Source of the DNA: Sorex araneus
Lineage: Eukaryota > Chordata > Mammalia > Eulipotyphla > Soricidae
NCBI RefSeq assembly: GCF_027595985.1
Contig: NC_073305.1
Span: forward strand, 164,437,184 to 164,501,183
Reading direction: 5' to 3'
Length of the DNA: 64,000 bases
Each line of letters opens with the position of its first letter. The first letter of the stretch is position 1. The notes beneath the pieces are model-generated. The model searched no databases, was not told the DNA's origin, and saw only the letters and a program-made list of their open reading frames with translations. A program made the position numbers and the translations under genes. This document shows, piece by piece, positions 48,815 through 60,842 of the stretch.

Positions 48815-48943
48815 AGCATGGGGTCATACCCAACAGTGCCTAGGATCTGTTTCTGGCTCTCTGCTTAAGATTGACTCCTAGTGGTGGTGCCATATGTCAT
48901 AGCAAGGGCTCAAACCTCACTGGCTGCAAGGCAACCTTAACCC

Positions 48944-48945
<2 letters not shown>
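48815..48945 (-). repeat. SOR-type SINE, old
   Basis: 'catggggtcatacccaacag', 'ctgtttctggctctctgctt' and 'ggctcaaacctcactggctg'. It abuts the CT repeat. Confidence 0.6.
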
Positions 48946-48946
<1 letters not shown>

Positions 48947-49023
<77 letters not shown>

Positions 49024-49042
49024 CCTCTATCTCTCTCTCTCT
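48947..49042. repeat. (CT)n microsatellite
   Basis: About 96 bp of CT with few interruptions near the right end. Confidence 0.97.
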
Positions 49043-50183
49043 GTCCTGACTTGAGCACATTTTTGACTGAGACGGAACATATGTATATGTGCTATTTGTA
49101 CTTCCTAGTAATTGAAAATGAAGACTCTACACAGCATTGAACTTAGCATGACTGTTACTCAAAGCAGAAAACATGGAGAAACCTTGCCTAGTTGTGGATT
49201 CTGGACTGAACTGGAGGCCCCAGTGCCCTTGCAGTGTTATTTGATGTTTTTTTTTTTCTGGCAATATTTTACATCCTCTGCAACCTGACTATAGAGCTAT
49301 TCATAAAAATATCTCATGCTTATCCAGGTAGTGAAAATTTTTTTAAGAAGGAAAAACCTGAAAAACAGGGCCAGGTGTAAATCTTGCTTATGAAAACACA
49401 CACACACACACAGACACACACAACTGCACATTTCCCCCTGAGGCTTGATAGTATCTCATTTAACAAGTGCCATATGGCCTCTGCTCACTGGACTGTGCCC
49501 GGCCCCCTGGTTGTCCTTCCAATACACCATGCCCACTGTCTCAGAGCCTAGAACACACCTCTCTAAGCTTGGGATCTGCTTCACCTCTCTCATCTTATTC
49601 ACTCCCAACTTAATTAGAATTAGTGTCTCTCCAGATGACTCAAATTGGAAGGAAGTATCTCTCCCCTCCCACAACCCCCAGTCAGTTATTTCAATACATG
49701 ACTTCGCTTAATTCATCTAATGTAGTCTGTGACTCAAAGGTTCAAAGGACCAGACTCAAACTCAATAATTTGCTATTAGGACTCAGTAGGGCTCAAGGAT
49801 AGATGTGCATGGTTTAATGACAAGGACACTTTCTGAGGAATAAATCTCTAGGTGAAGCATTGTACGAATACCATGGAGATGCAAGAGGCTGCCACCATGA
49901 TAAAATGCTGTGACAACTATGAGAGGCATTTTGGGACCACCATCATGGTTGACCAAAATGTCCTGCAGTGAATGACAGTGCTTCTTACAGTAATACTTGC
50001 ATTAAACATAAGCATCGAGCAAAGTATTACAAAACAAAGGACACAGGTCAAAATCAGGAACATGAACTATGCATATATGAAATCCAGGATAAGGCAGGTG
50101 CTGCTTCCAGATTCCCTTCCCAAGAGTCACCTGGTGAGGTCCTAAGTCTCCAGGAAATTATTTGTGAGAACATAAATAAAGTA
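49043..50183. other. Gene-free stretch
   Basis: A short (CA)n lies at about 49395-49430. The rest is unrecognised; 49720-50183 may belong to the LTR-like element that follows. Confidence 0.35.
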
Positions 50184-50441
50184 TGACCACTCAGAGACTC
50201 ACACCAGAGTCTTGGAGTCCAGGGTTTTATTGAATGAGAGTAACAGAGATGTGCGTTGTTCATGCAATTGATCTCCGTGCTCCCCAGTGTCAGAACCACA
50301 CACCATGCCCCAAGGCCTCGAAAAGCAAAGCCACCCTTATCAGACAAAAGATGTGATCTGAAATTGGACTCCCAGGAGCTTGCCAAGCCCAGGTCCCAGG
50401 AAATTAGGTCTGTCTTTGTAATGGGCAAGATTTAAACAACC
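50184..50441 (-). repeat. Possible LTR fragment
   Basis: On the minus strand, 'caataaaaccctggactcca' is followed by 'gactctggtgtgagtctctg' and 'agtggtca', the typical layout of a polyadenylation signal, R and U5 at an LTR end. I could not find a target-site duplication or name the family. Confidence 0.4.
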
Positions 50442-50539
50442 AGAGCCTGAGGCCCTAACCCTCAATGGCAAAGCCTGAAATGTTTTGTTTATTTTTTATT
50501 GACTGAGATTCTCCACCCTTAAATGATATTTCCAGTGCT

Positions 50540-50612
50540 ATAATCCCAGCAATTAGTCCTGTGCCTGGCACAGACACTCAGTAGATATTTGCTGAAGGAA
50601 AAAGTGAATAAT
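50540..50612 (+). repeat. MIR or L2 3' tail (ancient)
   Basis: 'gtgcctggcacagacactca' then 'gtagatatttgctgaagg' matches the well-known tail of MIR/L2 elements. Confidence 0.65.
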
Positions 50613-51457
50613 GGAACAATTGAATAAGCATTTACAATAAGTTCCCATTACCCCAGCTTCTTATAAGAATTTTGCCATGCTAATATACCTTGAAAGCTTA
50701 TAAGAGAATAATAAAGCATAATATTTTCAGAGAAAAACAGTCTTCTGGAGTTCAGTCCTTATTAGCATAAAATTCCAAGCATTTCTTCAAGCAATTTTTT
50801 AATTTCATAATTATTTGACTTGGCATAAAAATTCTATCTAAATATGTCAGAGGTTTGAAAAATACTTTTGGCTTGGCAATGAATCTCACTTTATTGCACA
50901 GTCTGCCATTCTTAAATTATGGTAATAATTCATCTATAATGTTTTTCTGAAACATTTATGAATTTCTTTAACTTACATTTAAGCAGCATCCTAATCTTTT
51001 GAACTACATGTTGCAAGAATATCTTTTTCTATTATGTCATAATTTCTCATTTATTTCTCTTATGTCTATTTTTCAGAATTTCTTTTATGTCAATGTATTT
51101 CATGGGGTAAAAAAAACCTTCAATAAATGAAATAACTTTCCAATTAAGAACATTTCTGCTTGATGAGGGGAATGTTTTACATTACCACATGCTTAGTTTT
51201 TGCCATCTGCTCTACCCACCAATTATAAACGAAGGGTGAACAACTCACAAACACATAACAGATAGAAATGATTGAAATGCCCTAATATGTTTCTCTCATT
51301 TAAAAATGCTAAGGAGACATGATTGTGGAACCATTTATATAATGAACCGGTTCTTCATGACAGAACACTTTATTTTCTGAACTAAAGAATACCTAAAGCT
51401 AATATTGTACTGGCCTATACATTGAAATGACCGTGGTCCTTTGGGCATTAAGGCATA
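50613..51457. other. AT-rich gene-free stretch
   Basis: No repeat or exon is recognised. Confidence 0.4.
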
Positions 51458-51469
51458 CCTGAAAGAGAA

Positions 51470-51643
51470 TTTTTTTTTTTTTTTGCTTTTTGGGTCACAC
51501 CCGGCGATGCACAGGGGTTACTCCTGGCTTTGCACTCAGGAATTACTCCTGGCGGTGCTCAGGGGACCATATGGGATGCCGGGGATAGAACCCGGGTCGG
51601 CCGCGTGCAAGGCAAACTACCCGCTGTGCTATCGCTCCGGCCC
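51470..51643 (-). repeat. SOR-type SINE, young, with 12 bp TSD
   Basis: A near-consensus reversed copy with a T14-type tail and CpG-rich head. Exact direct repeats cctgaaagagaa lie at 51458-51469 and 51644-51655. It lacks the usual 'gccct' before 'acccgctgtg', a small private deletion. Confidence 0.95.
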
Positions 51644-51655
51644 CCTGAAAGAGAA

Positions 51656-53479
51656 ATTTTAAAAGATGATGCTTATGTGAGAGTCGGTGATGTAGTTTCA
51701 GCTGCATTGACTTTGTGTTTATCTTAAATCTGTTTGGGGATGAAAGAAATTTTTGTGAGGGGAAAGGTTGGAAGATGAACATAAACTCTGCAGACTTGCG
51801 CAATCATCATCATCATCACCACATTTCTTCCTATTGTGACTCATTCTTGCTTTGAAGAATGAATAGAAGTCTAATGAAAGGCATAGTCTCAGGATTTTTA
51901 CATTGTTCCTGTTTAGATAAGTGATTTTGTCCCTTATTCTTGGAAAAAATCATTCTGCCCTGGTAAGTCAAATACTGGCATAATTCTTTCTATGCTAACC
52001 TATACTTTGGCAATAATGGGAGCTTATAAAATCAGACTGCTTAGGATCCATGCCTGGAGAATATGCTTCTATAGTGAGTGAAGGGACATAAAACATCTTT
52101 TAAATGGAATTCTGAGTATGAAGGACCTATCTTGGACAAACCAGACCATATGGCATTGTCAGTGATGTCTGAGTATGTATTTACTTAAAAGTCTACATGA
52201 TTCTTGTGAGGAGGGAGAGGGTATCCTCCTGAGGGAACCAATCTTCGCTGTCCCTCAAGACAACTAGTAGCACTTCTAGGAAGTATTTCTGTCTGAAGGG
52301 AACTAGTTACAAATGTCCCCAAGCAAAGAACAGCTTTCAGGTAGAGTGTGATCAAGGACCCCTACAAACCAGATTTTGAAATCTTTCCTTCGCTATGAGG
52401 CTTGCAGCTCAAGAACCAAGAATTCCCTCGGCAATCAGGGGCCATGTGACCACCAATCATAGGGAACAGCTTTTTCAAGCAGGGTAGTTTTTACGAAACT
52501 GAGGAATGGGAGAAGTCAGTGAGAGGAAAATTCAGAAAGAGAACTGAGGACTCCATCAGAAGTGCAATATTATTTCATCCAAAAGCACTGAGGTTCCCAA
52601 GACTTCCTATTGAAGTGAATTTATTCATTTCCTAGAGGTGACTAACAAAGCAGAGGGGGTTGCATGAATAGAAATATATTCTCTCACAGCTCAGAAGGCT
52701 GAAAATCTGAAAGAAAGGTGTTTGCACGAGCACCTAAAGGCTCAAAGGAAGAAACATTTTTCTTTTCCATTTTAGATTCTGAAACTACTGGCCATCCTTA
52801 CCCTTCCTTAGTTTGTAACTGTCTCACTCTGCTCCCATTGCCATTGGCCATGGTTTTCCCTCCCTCTCTTTCTCTCTCTCCCTCTCTCTCTCTCCACTCC
52901 AGGCCTGGCATTCAGCATTAATCCTAAGCCACTATGGCTTTATCTTAGCTAATCACCTTTGTAAAGATCCTCTTTCCAAACAAGTCATATTCCAAAGTTC
53001 TCAGTGAACACATATCTGGGGTGGACACTCTTGAAACTCAGTGCAGTGTTACATTAATTAAACAACTGACTAGTTAAAAAATCTGACTCATTTCCATTCC
53101 CAAAGTTCTAATACTATGAAAAAGACCAGCATCCTCCCCTGAACACACAAAGCATAGTCAGTCACCACCATTTTATGTGGATTTTAATTCCCGGCATAGG
53201 TATGTGCTTATAGAATTGTACTTATAGGTCCTCTAATGGGGAATAAGAAGTATTCAACTCTATAAAGTAATTCCTTATATATTATTTCACTTGATATTTA
53301 CACTAACAGTGGACTAGGTAAGATTTACCCTGTCTTCTTCCCTATGAAGGGTTTGTTTTAAGAGAAAGGGCCTCAGTTGCCATGAACTCATTTATTCCCG
53401 ATGGCTCCTCGTAAATAAAGAGGGATGGGTCTCAGAAGAGCAGAGTTTAGTAAAACATAGGAATTGGGGGGGTATATTG
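51656..53479. other. Gene-free stretch with one ancient repeat
   Basis: From about 52590 to 53060, 'atattctctcacagctcaga', 'gtaaagatcctctttccaaa' and 'ctggggtggacactcttgaa' belong to a widespread old mammalian repeat whose class I cannot assign. A (CT)n-rich piece lies at 52860-52893. Confidence 0.4.
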
Positions 53480-53650
53480 ATTATGTGGTGCTTAAGGCAC
53501 TTACCTTATTTGCAGCTTCCTTGGCTATGACTTTGGTTCATCCCCCGGCACATATGTGATCCCCTGAGCATTGCCAAGAGTAGGGATCCCCGGGTACAGA
53601 GCCAGAAGTAATCCCCGAGAACCACTGAGTATGGCCTTGTCCCCACCACA
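53480..53650 (+). repeat. SOR-type SINE, old
   Basis: 'tttggttcatcccccggcac', 'gatcccctgagcattgccaa' and 'cagagccagaagtaatcccc'. Confidence 0.65.
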
Positions 53651-53684
53651 ATGTGGAGCACAGTTGGGTAAACAATAAAAATTA

Positions 53685-53860
53685 GAGGTCAGAGAGATAG
53701 TACAAGCCTTAAGGTGCTTCCCTTGCATGTAGCAGATCCAAATTTTTCCTCATCACCCACGTGGACTTACTCTAAGCACTACCAGATATTATCCCTCAGT
53801 ACAGAGCCAGGAATAAGCCCTGAGCACTGCTGTGTGTGACCCCTAAACCCAAAAATACAA
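53685..53860 (+). repeat. SOR-type SINE, old
   Basis: 'aggtcagagagatagtacaa', 'gagccaggaataagccctga' and 'gcactgctgtgtgtgacccc'. It follows the preceding copy in tandem after a short A-rich tail. Confidence 0.7.
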
Positions 53861-54004
53861 AACCCATAGAAATTAATAAATGTGGTGAACTTGGTCTTCT
53901 GAGTGTCACAAACTCTCTTTCATTCATTATTGAAAACAACTGTATTCTTAGGGCAGGGTTCAATGAATCAGTTTCTTCTGTTGAATATATAGACAGCTCT
54001 CCAC

Positions 54005-54005
54005 A

Positions 54006-54057
<52 letters not shown>
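54005..54057. repeat. (CA)n microsatellite
   Basis: About 26 uninterrupted CA units. Confidence 0.97.
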
Positions 54058-54059
<2 letters not shown>

Positions 54060-54266
54060 TGTCTTCACTCTCAGCTGCCACCTACTCTCCTTTCCTCAGG
54101 TCCCAAGGAGGGCAGTGTGAATAATAGTTTAAGCTCTCTCTGATGCAGCTTCATTCCAAAGCCTCATTGCCTAATAAAAAGCAGTAAGGAAGGGAGCCTG
54201 AGTCAGAGGAAACAAAGGAAACTGAGACCTTGGGAATCCATATTTGGGGAGACAGCAATGAATATT

Positions 54267-54474
54267 TTCTTTTGTAAAAGTTATGGAGGTTGGGAGTTTG
54301 TGGTGGGGGGAGCACGGATGGTAGCAGGAGAGATACAGGGGATATTGGTGGTGGGAAATGTACACTGGTCAAGGGATGGATATTGGAACATTGTTGGAAC
54401 TGAAACCCAATCACAACAACTTTGTAACTCTATCTCACCGTGATTCAATAAAGAAAAAGAATATTTTTTAAAAA
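54267..54474 (+). repeat. L1 3' end
   Basis: 'gggatattggtggtgggaaa', 'gtacactggtcaagggatgg' and 'tctatctcaccgtgattcaa', then taaag and an A-rich end. Flanking 'gaatatttt' words at about 54258 and 54459 may be a target-site duplication. Confidence 0.88.
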
Positions 54475-55540
54475 AATGAAAGCTACTTATCAATCTTTCT
54501 TTTTTATGGTTCAACAAGTCCATTGCATTAAAGTAAAACAAATGTTTTTAACAATTAAAAAAAATAATGTCCCCAAGGTCAAGACTCTAGAGATGTGGGT
54601 TGCGTACCCAGATTTCATTTCAGTTGATGGGAATTCAAATGTAAGAGGCAGTATATATAAAGGATCTATGGTCAGAGACGTGTGAAGATAGGGTTAATGG
54701 CAACAGAGGGAAGAGCATTGGAGAGAGAATTGGAAAGGAAGTGCAGGGCTCCAGTTTGATGAGTCCCCTGGTAGGTGTTGGAGCACACAGTGGCCATGGT
54801 TGTGAAGGTGCTGTCCTAGGTACTATCATGTAGGGGGAGGAGGACCATGTCAGTCCATGTGGTGTGGCAACACTGCACCCCTAAAACATATAAATATTTA
54901 CACTATTCCAAGCTAGTATTATATTAATTTAAAAATTAAAATACTACCAAGATTTCTTTTAAAAAAAAAAGATCTGCAGCTTAGGAGCAAGGAAACAGCC
55001 CAGTTGCTGAAGAGCTATTGCCCCATCAGGCTTGGAATGGGGTAGCGTTCCCTTCTGACTCTATAAATAGGGATCTGCACCTGCCAGGCTCCCAGTAGCA
55101 AGAACAGTGGTGGTCACTATCTGAAACAGTGAATTACAGCCCCAGCAGCACGGTGACCATACAAAATGCTGCAATTCACACAGTTAATGGAATGATGTGC
55201 ACAATTTCTTTAAATCTTTCAAACTCTATATATTTAATCCATCTCTGTATTTAATCCAAGATTGTAAAAGTAACTTTCTTTAATGTGTGGAGTGAAAATG
55301 TTCAAGTCGATGCAACTTCTAAAGTCGTTGTAATAGCTCCATCTGACTAGCCTTACATGAATCATAGGAAAAGTAGATCAAGTCTTAGGAACTTCAAATT
55401 ATCTCTTTCTATATTTGGATTAAATGGTGGCTCTCAGAATTGAGTTTATAAAGGCTTATGTTAAAATAGTTTCAAAGTGCTTGAGAAGTAGACATATGAT
55501 TTTTAAAGGGTTTTTCTTCCCCCTCTTTTCTGACTGTACG
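54475..55540. other. Gene-free stretch
   Basis: 54830-54960 may be another L1 terminus ('cactgcacccctaaaacata'). A perfect TATA-like tataaatag lies at 55062-55070, with no gene downstream of it. Confidence 0.35.
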
Positions 55541-55713
55541 TTTTTTTTGGATTTTGGGTCACACCCAGCAAAGCACAGGGGTTACTCCTGGCTCTGAACT
55601 CAGGAATTACTCCTGGCAGTGCTTATGGGACCAAGTGGGATGCTGGGGATTGAACCTGGGTTGGTCCGCATGCAAGGCAAATGCCCTACCCACTGTACTA
55701 TACCTACCGCCTC
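55541..55713 (-). repeat. SOR-type SINE
   Basis: A full-length reversed copy: 'ttttgggtcacacccagcaa' through 'caggaattactcctggcagt' to 'ccactgtactatacc'. The head is degenerate at its end. Confidence 0.88.
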
Positions 55714-55867
55714 TCTGGGTGTACTTTTATTTGTGGTTATAGTATTCCTCTCCAAAAGATTTTGGAGGGCAAGACAACAACATCATACAGGTGAATTTGT
55801 GGAAGCTTTTTTTTCCACCTCTCTTAACAGGTGCAAAACAAGCAAGGACAATAGAGCATCTTAGGGT

Positions 55868-55970
55868 AAGAGCACTGGATTTAAAAAAATGTCAGGATTT
55901 CTGGGTTCAGACTCAAACTCTTTAGTAAGTAATCCTATCAGCTAAAACTATGCAAACATCTTTATGCATT
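55868..55970 (+). repeat. MIR SINE (ancient)
   Basis: 'gtaagagcactggatttaaa' and 'atttctgggttcagactcaa' follow the 5' part of MIR. Confidence 0.6.
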
Positions 55971-56087
55971 TGAAGTCTTTTCTATTAACTAATTACACTC
56001 AATTAAAGTTGAATTTTCAAGTGTGCCCCCTGGTCCCCAAACCTCAGGCAAATTTTCATTCTGATTCATCTCTTTAGAAACTGCAGT

Positions 56088-56375
56088 GCCCTTGGCCTAG
56101 GAAATAGTGTAGCAGCTACCTAGGTTGGAGTCTTCATACCACAAGGTCCCCCTAACACTGCAAGGTGAAGGTCTGGAGGCCACTGAGTACCACCAGGTGT
56201 AGCCCTGGAGACTTTCAGCACTGCCAGGGTGGCCCAGGCATTGCCGGCATCAGAACATTCAAGCAGCATCACATCCTTGCACTCTTGCACTGAACCATTG
56301 GCCACATTGGCCAGGAATTGCCAGTGGAGCCCTTGGACTTTCTGGGTACCATTTAGAAGCTCCTTCCACATTCCT
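56088..56375 (+). repeat. Second long-bodied SINE variant
   Basis: It shares 'accaccaggtgtagccctgg', 'gcactgccagggtggcccag', 'catcacatccttgcactctt', 'gcactgaaccattggccaca' and 'ggccaggaattgcc' with the copy at 45612. Confidence 0.75.
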
Positions 56376-56505
56376 ACGGCCCCAAAAGTAGAAATTGTGA
56401 TAGACTAACAAACATCCCAATGTTAAAACTTTTCTGAGTTTGGAAATGATGAGGCAATCAATGCCAGAGCCAAATAGATGGAAAAGAAATATGAATTTGA
56501 CTATT

Positions 56506-56675
56506 TTTTTTTCTTTTTGGATCACACATGGCAATGCACAGGGGTTACTCCTGACTCTGCAGTCAGGAATTACTCCTGGCGATGCTCAGGGGACCATATG
56601 GGATGCTGGGAATTGAACCCGGGTCAGCCACATGCAAGGCAAACGCCCTACCCACTGTGCTATTGCTCCAGCCCC
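56506..56675 (-). repeat. SOR-type SINE with 14 bp TSD
   Basis: A full reversed copy with exact direct repeats tgaatttgactatt at 56492-56505 and 56676-56689. Confidence 0.94.
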
Positions 56676-56689
56676 TGAATTTGACTATT

Positions 56690-57899
56690 GACATGTACTG
56701 AACTCGGGAGCTGAGAGTCCTGCATTGAATCTGGGTGTGTATCTGTTACCTAAGCCACAGCCCAGTGGGGCCACCTTAGACCTTGCCTGGGGTGGAAACT
56801 GAGAATACAGCATGCCCTGTGGAGGGACTGGCATCTAAAGGAACAGAAGTCCAGGGGAAGTTGCTAAAATACTTGGTCCCCTTCTCTAAAGGAATGGATT
56901 ATTTAGGGTATCCCCTTTCCACAAGGAAAGAAGGGGAAAATAGAATTGGGCAACTCCCACCCAGAGTTATCTCTCCTGGAGAGTGGAATGAACATTTAAA
57001 AAATTCATTGTGATGATGAATGAATAAATGTTTATATGAAAAAGTCAATAAAGTTTATACATTAAATAGGTCAATTGCATGGTATATTAATCAAATCTTC
57101 ATAAACATAAAATATCAATTACTTTAAGTGTATAATCAACTTGTATAATTTATTTAAATGAAATTCATTGAAAAACATAAATTATCAAGATTGTTTCAAA
57201 CAGAAATAATCCAAATGGCTATATTTATCAATGCAATCACACTTATAATTATAAAGCTCTCCACAAAGAAAACATTAGTCTCAGACATAGTAAATTATGA
57301 ATTCAACCAAACAGTAAAAAATTAATACTGCCATTGTATGCTATCTTCTCTAGGAAGGAACTAATTTCTTTATAATTTTATGAGGTCGGCATTACCTTGG
57401 TATCTATCACAATAAAGGCAATAGATTGGGCACTTTTGACCTCTGTCCACTTTCCACTGGAGTGCAGTGGCCAAGAATGAAACAAACATATAAGGAGACA
57501 AACCAAGACATAAAACCTGCCTAAGCTTTAGGGTTACCTGGGCAGCCCTTAGTAAGCTCACAGGTTGGCCACTCATTCAATACAAATTGCTCCCCGACCC
57601 TGGCTCCCTACATATGAGCCATTCAAGTTGACAGACATGTGAAGGACAGTGGGTAAGCACATCAAAGTTCGATAGGTATGGGAAGAACAGAGATGAGAAT
57701 ATTTTACATAGCCAAATAACAGGTACCTAAAGTACAGAGTAAATTTTACAGGAATAGAAGTGGCAAGTTCCTATTCTATTTTTGCCTATGCTGCCCTTCA
57801 CAATTAAAAGACCCTAAACCATTTTATTCTGTCCTTTCCTGGTTTGCATGCCCTCATCTATTCCATTTTTTCCTGGACGTACCTGCTGGGGTGTTTTTT
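56690..57899. other. Gene-free stretch, nothing recognised
   Basis: AT-rich unique sequence with no exon, RNA gene or young repeat. Confidence 0.4.
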
Positions 57900-58074
57900 G
57901 TTTTTTTTTTCTTTTTTGGTCACACCTGGTGATGCACAGGGGTTACTCCTGGCTCTGCACTCAGGAATCACCCCTGGCGGTGCTCAGGGGAGCATATGGT
58001 ATGCTGGGAATCGAACCCTGGTCGGCCGTGTACAAGGCAAAAGGCCCTACCTGCTGTGCTATCGTTCCAGCCCC
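57900..58074 (-). repeat. SOR-type SINE
   Basis: A full reversed copy. The flanking 'tacctgc' words on both sides suggest a short target-site duplication. Confidence 0.92.
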
Positions 58075-58265
58075 TACCTGCATGTTTTAAAAGGTCTAAA
58101 TTGTTTCTCACAGGGGTCTTTCTCAATCTTGGGGTTTCTGTTTTGAGGAAGATTTCCAACAGGTGTTAAGTCCAGAGAATACATTATAAGAAAACTACAG
58201 CTCAAAACTCAACTGTTATGCAGATACAGAAATTCTTAGCAAAATAGACTCTGTTTAAATTGAGT

Positions 58266-58432
58266 GATATAGTTGCCGAAGAGATAGAGAGTGAGCAGGA
58301 TGCTTGCCTTGCATGTGTCTAATTTGGGTTCAATCCCCAGTATCTCATGTGGTCCCTGAGCCTGCCAATAGAGATCCTTGAATGCAGAGCCAAGAGTAAG
58401 CCCCTCACTTCCTGATGTCATCCCCAAACAAA
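58266..58432 (+). repeat. SOR-type SINE, old
   Basis: 'gttgccgaagagatagagag', 'ttgggttcaatccccagtat' and 'gcagagccaagagtaagccc'. Confidence 0.75.
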
Positions 58433-58644
58433 TTAAATATAAATAAATATTTTGAGAAATATATAGAAAGGATCATAAATGGAGTTTATCCCAAGAAAGT
58501 TTTAACATTTGAAGATTAGTTATTTCCCATATTAGAACTAAAGGGGGAAAATAATTATTTCAATAAATGCAAAAGATGCATTAAAACTTTAAGAATATTA
58601 AGAAAACTTCCTCAACCCAATAAAGGGCATCTAAAAACCTTTCC

Positions 58645-58812
58645 CACTGGGTAAGAGATGACTCAGGCCCAGGAGCAAGGGCATGCTTCACACCCAAGAG
58701 AACTGTGTTCAACCCAGGCACCACAAATGCCACCTGAAGTGACCCCTGAGCACAGAGCCAGGAGCAGTCCCAGAATCCCTCTGGCATGCCCACTCTCCCC
58801 CAAAATAAACAA
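58645..58812 (+). repeat. SOR-type SINE, old
   Basis: 'gggtaagagatgactcaggc', 'tgttcaacccaggcaccaca', 'gtgacccctgagcacagagc' and 'ccaggagcagtccc'. Confidence 0.75.
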
Positions 58813-58839
58813 ATTAGGAATAAAAATCTTCCAGCTGAA

Positions 58840-59880
58840 AACAAAATAGATGTTTCTAAAAAAAAATAGAAATTGAGCTCCCTCTTGACCCAGCAATACC
58901 ACTTCTGGGAATATATCCTGGAGATGCAAAATAGTACAGTAGAAATAACATCTGCACTTGTATGTTTATTGTAGCACTATTTACAATAGCCAGAATCTGG
59001 AAAAAACTCGAGTGCCCAAGAACAGATGACTGGTTAAAGAAACTTTGGTATACCTACACAATGGAATACTATACAGCTATTAGAAAAGATGAAACCATGA
59101 AATTTACATATTAGTGGATCAACATGGAGTGTATCATGCTAAGTGAAATGAGTCAGAAAGAACGGAATAGACACAGAATGACTGCACCCATCTGTGGAAT
59201 ATAAAGTAGCATAATAGGAGAATAACACCTAAGGATAGTAGAGATAAGGGACTGGAAGATTGACCCACAGCTTGCAAGCCAATCTCATATGCTGGGGGAA
59301 AAGGCAGGTGGGATGGAGAAGAGATGACTAAGTAAATGATGGTTGGAGGGCTCACTCGAGATGGTAGATGTGTGCTGAAAGTAGACTATTGACCAAATTG
59401 ATAATTTATTAGTGCATATATTATATACCATAACACTCAAAAGGAGAGAGAGAGTAAGAGGGAATGTGTCTGCCACAGAAGCAAAGGGTGGGAAGGGGTG
59501 GGGGTGGTGGGAGGGACACTGGGAACATTGGTGATGGAGAATGGGCACTGGTGGAGGGACGGGTATCGAACAGTGTTTGATTAAAACATAGTACTGTAGC
59601 ACTATTGTCCCATTGTTCATCAATTTTCTCAAGCGGGCACCATTAACATCTCCATTGTGAGACTTGTGGGCTGGAGCTATGGCACAGCGGGTAGGGCATT
59701 TGTCCAGGTCCAATTCCTCCATCCCTTTTGGAGAGCCAGGCAAGCTATCAAGAGTATCCCACCCACACGGCAGAGATTGGCAAGCTATCCATGACGTATT
59801 TGATATGCCAAAAATAAAAAGTCTTGTATCAACAAGATTGAAACATAACGATGAAAATTTGTGAGTCTATAAAAAATTTT
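58840..59880 (+). repeat. L1 3' region, interrupted by a SINE
   Basis: From 'ctcttgacccagcaatacca' through 'caatggaatactatacagct' and 'tgctaagtgaaatgagtcag' to 'gcactggtggagggacgggt', then past the SINE 'cataacgatgaaaatttgtg'. It holds about 750 bp of ORF2 end and 3' UTR. No functional frame remains. Confidence 0.92.
59591..59835 (-). repeat. Long SINE variant with internal inversion, TSD-flanked
   Basis: Left part (59591-59665): the reverse complement of the variant's distal body ('caagcgggcaccattaacat'). Right part (59666-59820): the head and proximal body in plus sense ('gggctggagctatggcacag' to 'gatatgccaaaaataaa'). The two parts together make one element without overlap. Direct repeats gattaaaacata (59579-59590) and gattgaaacata (59836-59847), 11 of 12 identical, bound the whole. 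Read on the minus strand, the 5' half is inverted and the 3' half is in sense. Confidence 0.82.
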
Positions 59881-60080
59881 TTAAAGAATCTTCCAGCTTA
59901 ATAGTGTATTTTTACATTATATAAATATAGCTTAAATATATTTTTTAAGATAAAGAAAAAGGATATCAGTACTTGTTACCATTTTGTGTTTCATTTTGAA
60001 CATGTAGATTGAAGTTTTTTTTATAGCTTTACTGGTTCTTTGTATCTCTTCCTTTATGGCCTATTGCCTAATTTTGTTAC

Positions 60081-60159
60081 TTTTTTATCCATATAATATC
60101 AAATTAAACTGATTAAAAATAAATACTACACTTGATCTTAGCCAAAAGGCCAAGAAGTG
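60081..60159 (-). pseudogene. U2 small nuclear RNA pseudogene, 5' part
   Basis: On the minus strand, 'cttcttggccttttggctaa' then 'gatcaagtgtagtat' and 'atcagtttaat' match the start of the spliceosomal U2 RNA as I know it, including the branch-point recognition region. Later stem-loops are lost or deleted and there is no snRNA promoter. Homology may fade on to about 60062. Confidence 0.88.
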
Positions 60160-60750
60160 GCCTTGAGTTTCCCTCCCCACCCCAAGCAGAGCCCCGGCAG
60201 CTCCAGAACCCAGTCACAGCCATGCTCAAGGCCATTCTCCACATGCTCAGACGAGCCTCACACATGAAGAAACCAGCAGAGGAACCCAGGCATGCGGAAC
60301 CCAGGGCTGAGATTTCCAAGCCTGCTCGAATCAGGACTGGGCCTCCTCCACCCAGACCCTCCATTTTCCAGTAGCTTGGCAGTCACACCCACAAGCTGCC
60401 CCTCCCCCCGCTCCCCTCCACCCCCCGCCCGCCTCCCCTCACCGTGCGCTTTGTAATCCAGTCGACCATCAATGGCCAAGATCCAGAGACTATAAAACAA
60501 AGCTTTCGGAAGTGCATGGCTGAGTAGCCATGCGACCTTTTATAGTCTAGCCCACTGATGTACCTAAAGCAGCACACATGTGTTTGTTTTTAATATACTT
60601 GCTTGTATTCTCTGATATACATTCTCCATTCCTCTTGGAGAGCCTGGCAAGCTACCGAGAGTATCCCTTCCACATAGAAGAGCCTGGCAGGCTCACTGTC
60701 GCATAGTCGATATGCCAAATATAGTAACAATAACAAGTCTCATTCCCCTG

Positions 60751-60753
<3 letters not shown>
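60160..60753 (+). repeat. Composite repeat, second copy
   Basis: It shares with 10511-11065 'cacagccatgctcaaggcc', 'gcctcacacatgaag', 'ccattttccagtagct', 'atccagagactataaaa' and the tail 'gatatgccaaatatagtaac' with 'cattcccctgaccct'. It extends about 45 bp further left and holds a CCCCTCC-rich expansion at about 60400-60440. Its left edge meets the U2-like segment. Confidence 0.75.

Positions 60754-60836
<83 letters not shown>
60754..60836. repeat. (CT)n microsatellite
   Basis: About 41 CT units growing from the 'ccctgaccct' end of the composite repeat. Confidence 0.97.

Positions 60837-60842
<6 letters not shown>

Noticed and set aside
55062-55070. Consensus TATA box tataaatag
   Set aside because: No exon or CpG context follows it on the plus strand, so it is most likely chance.
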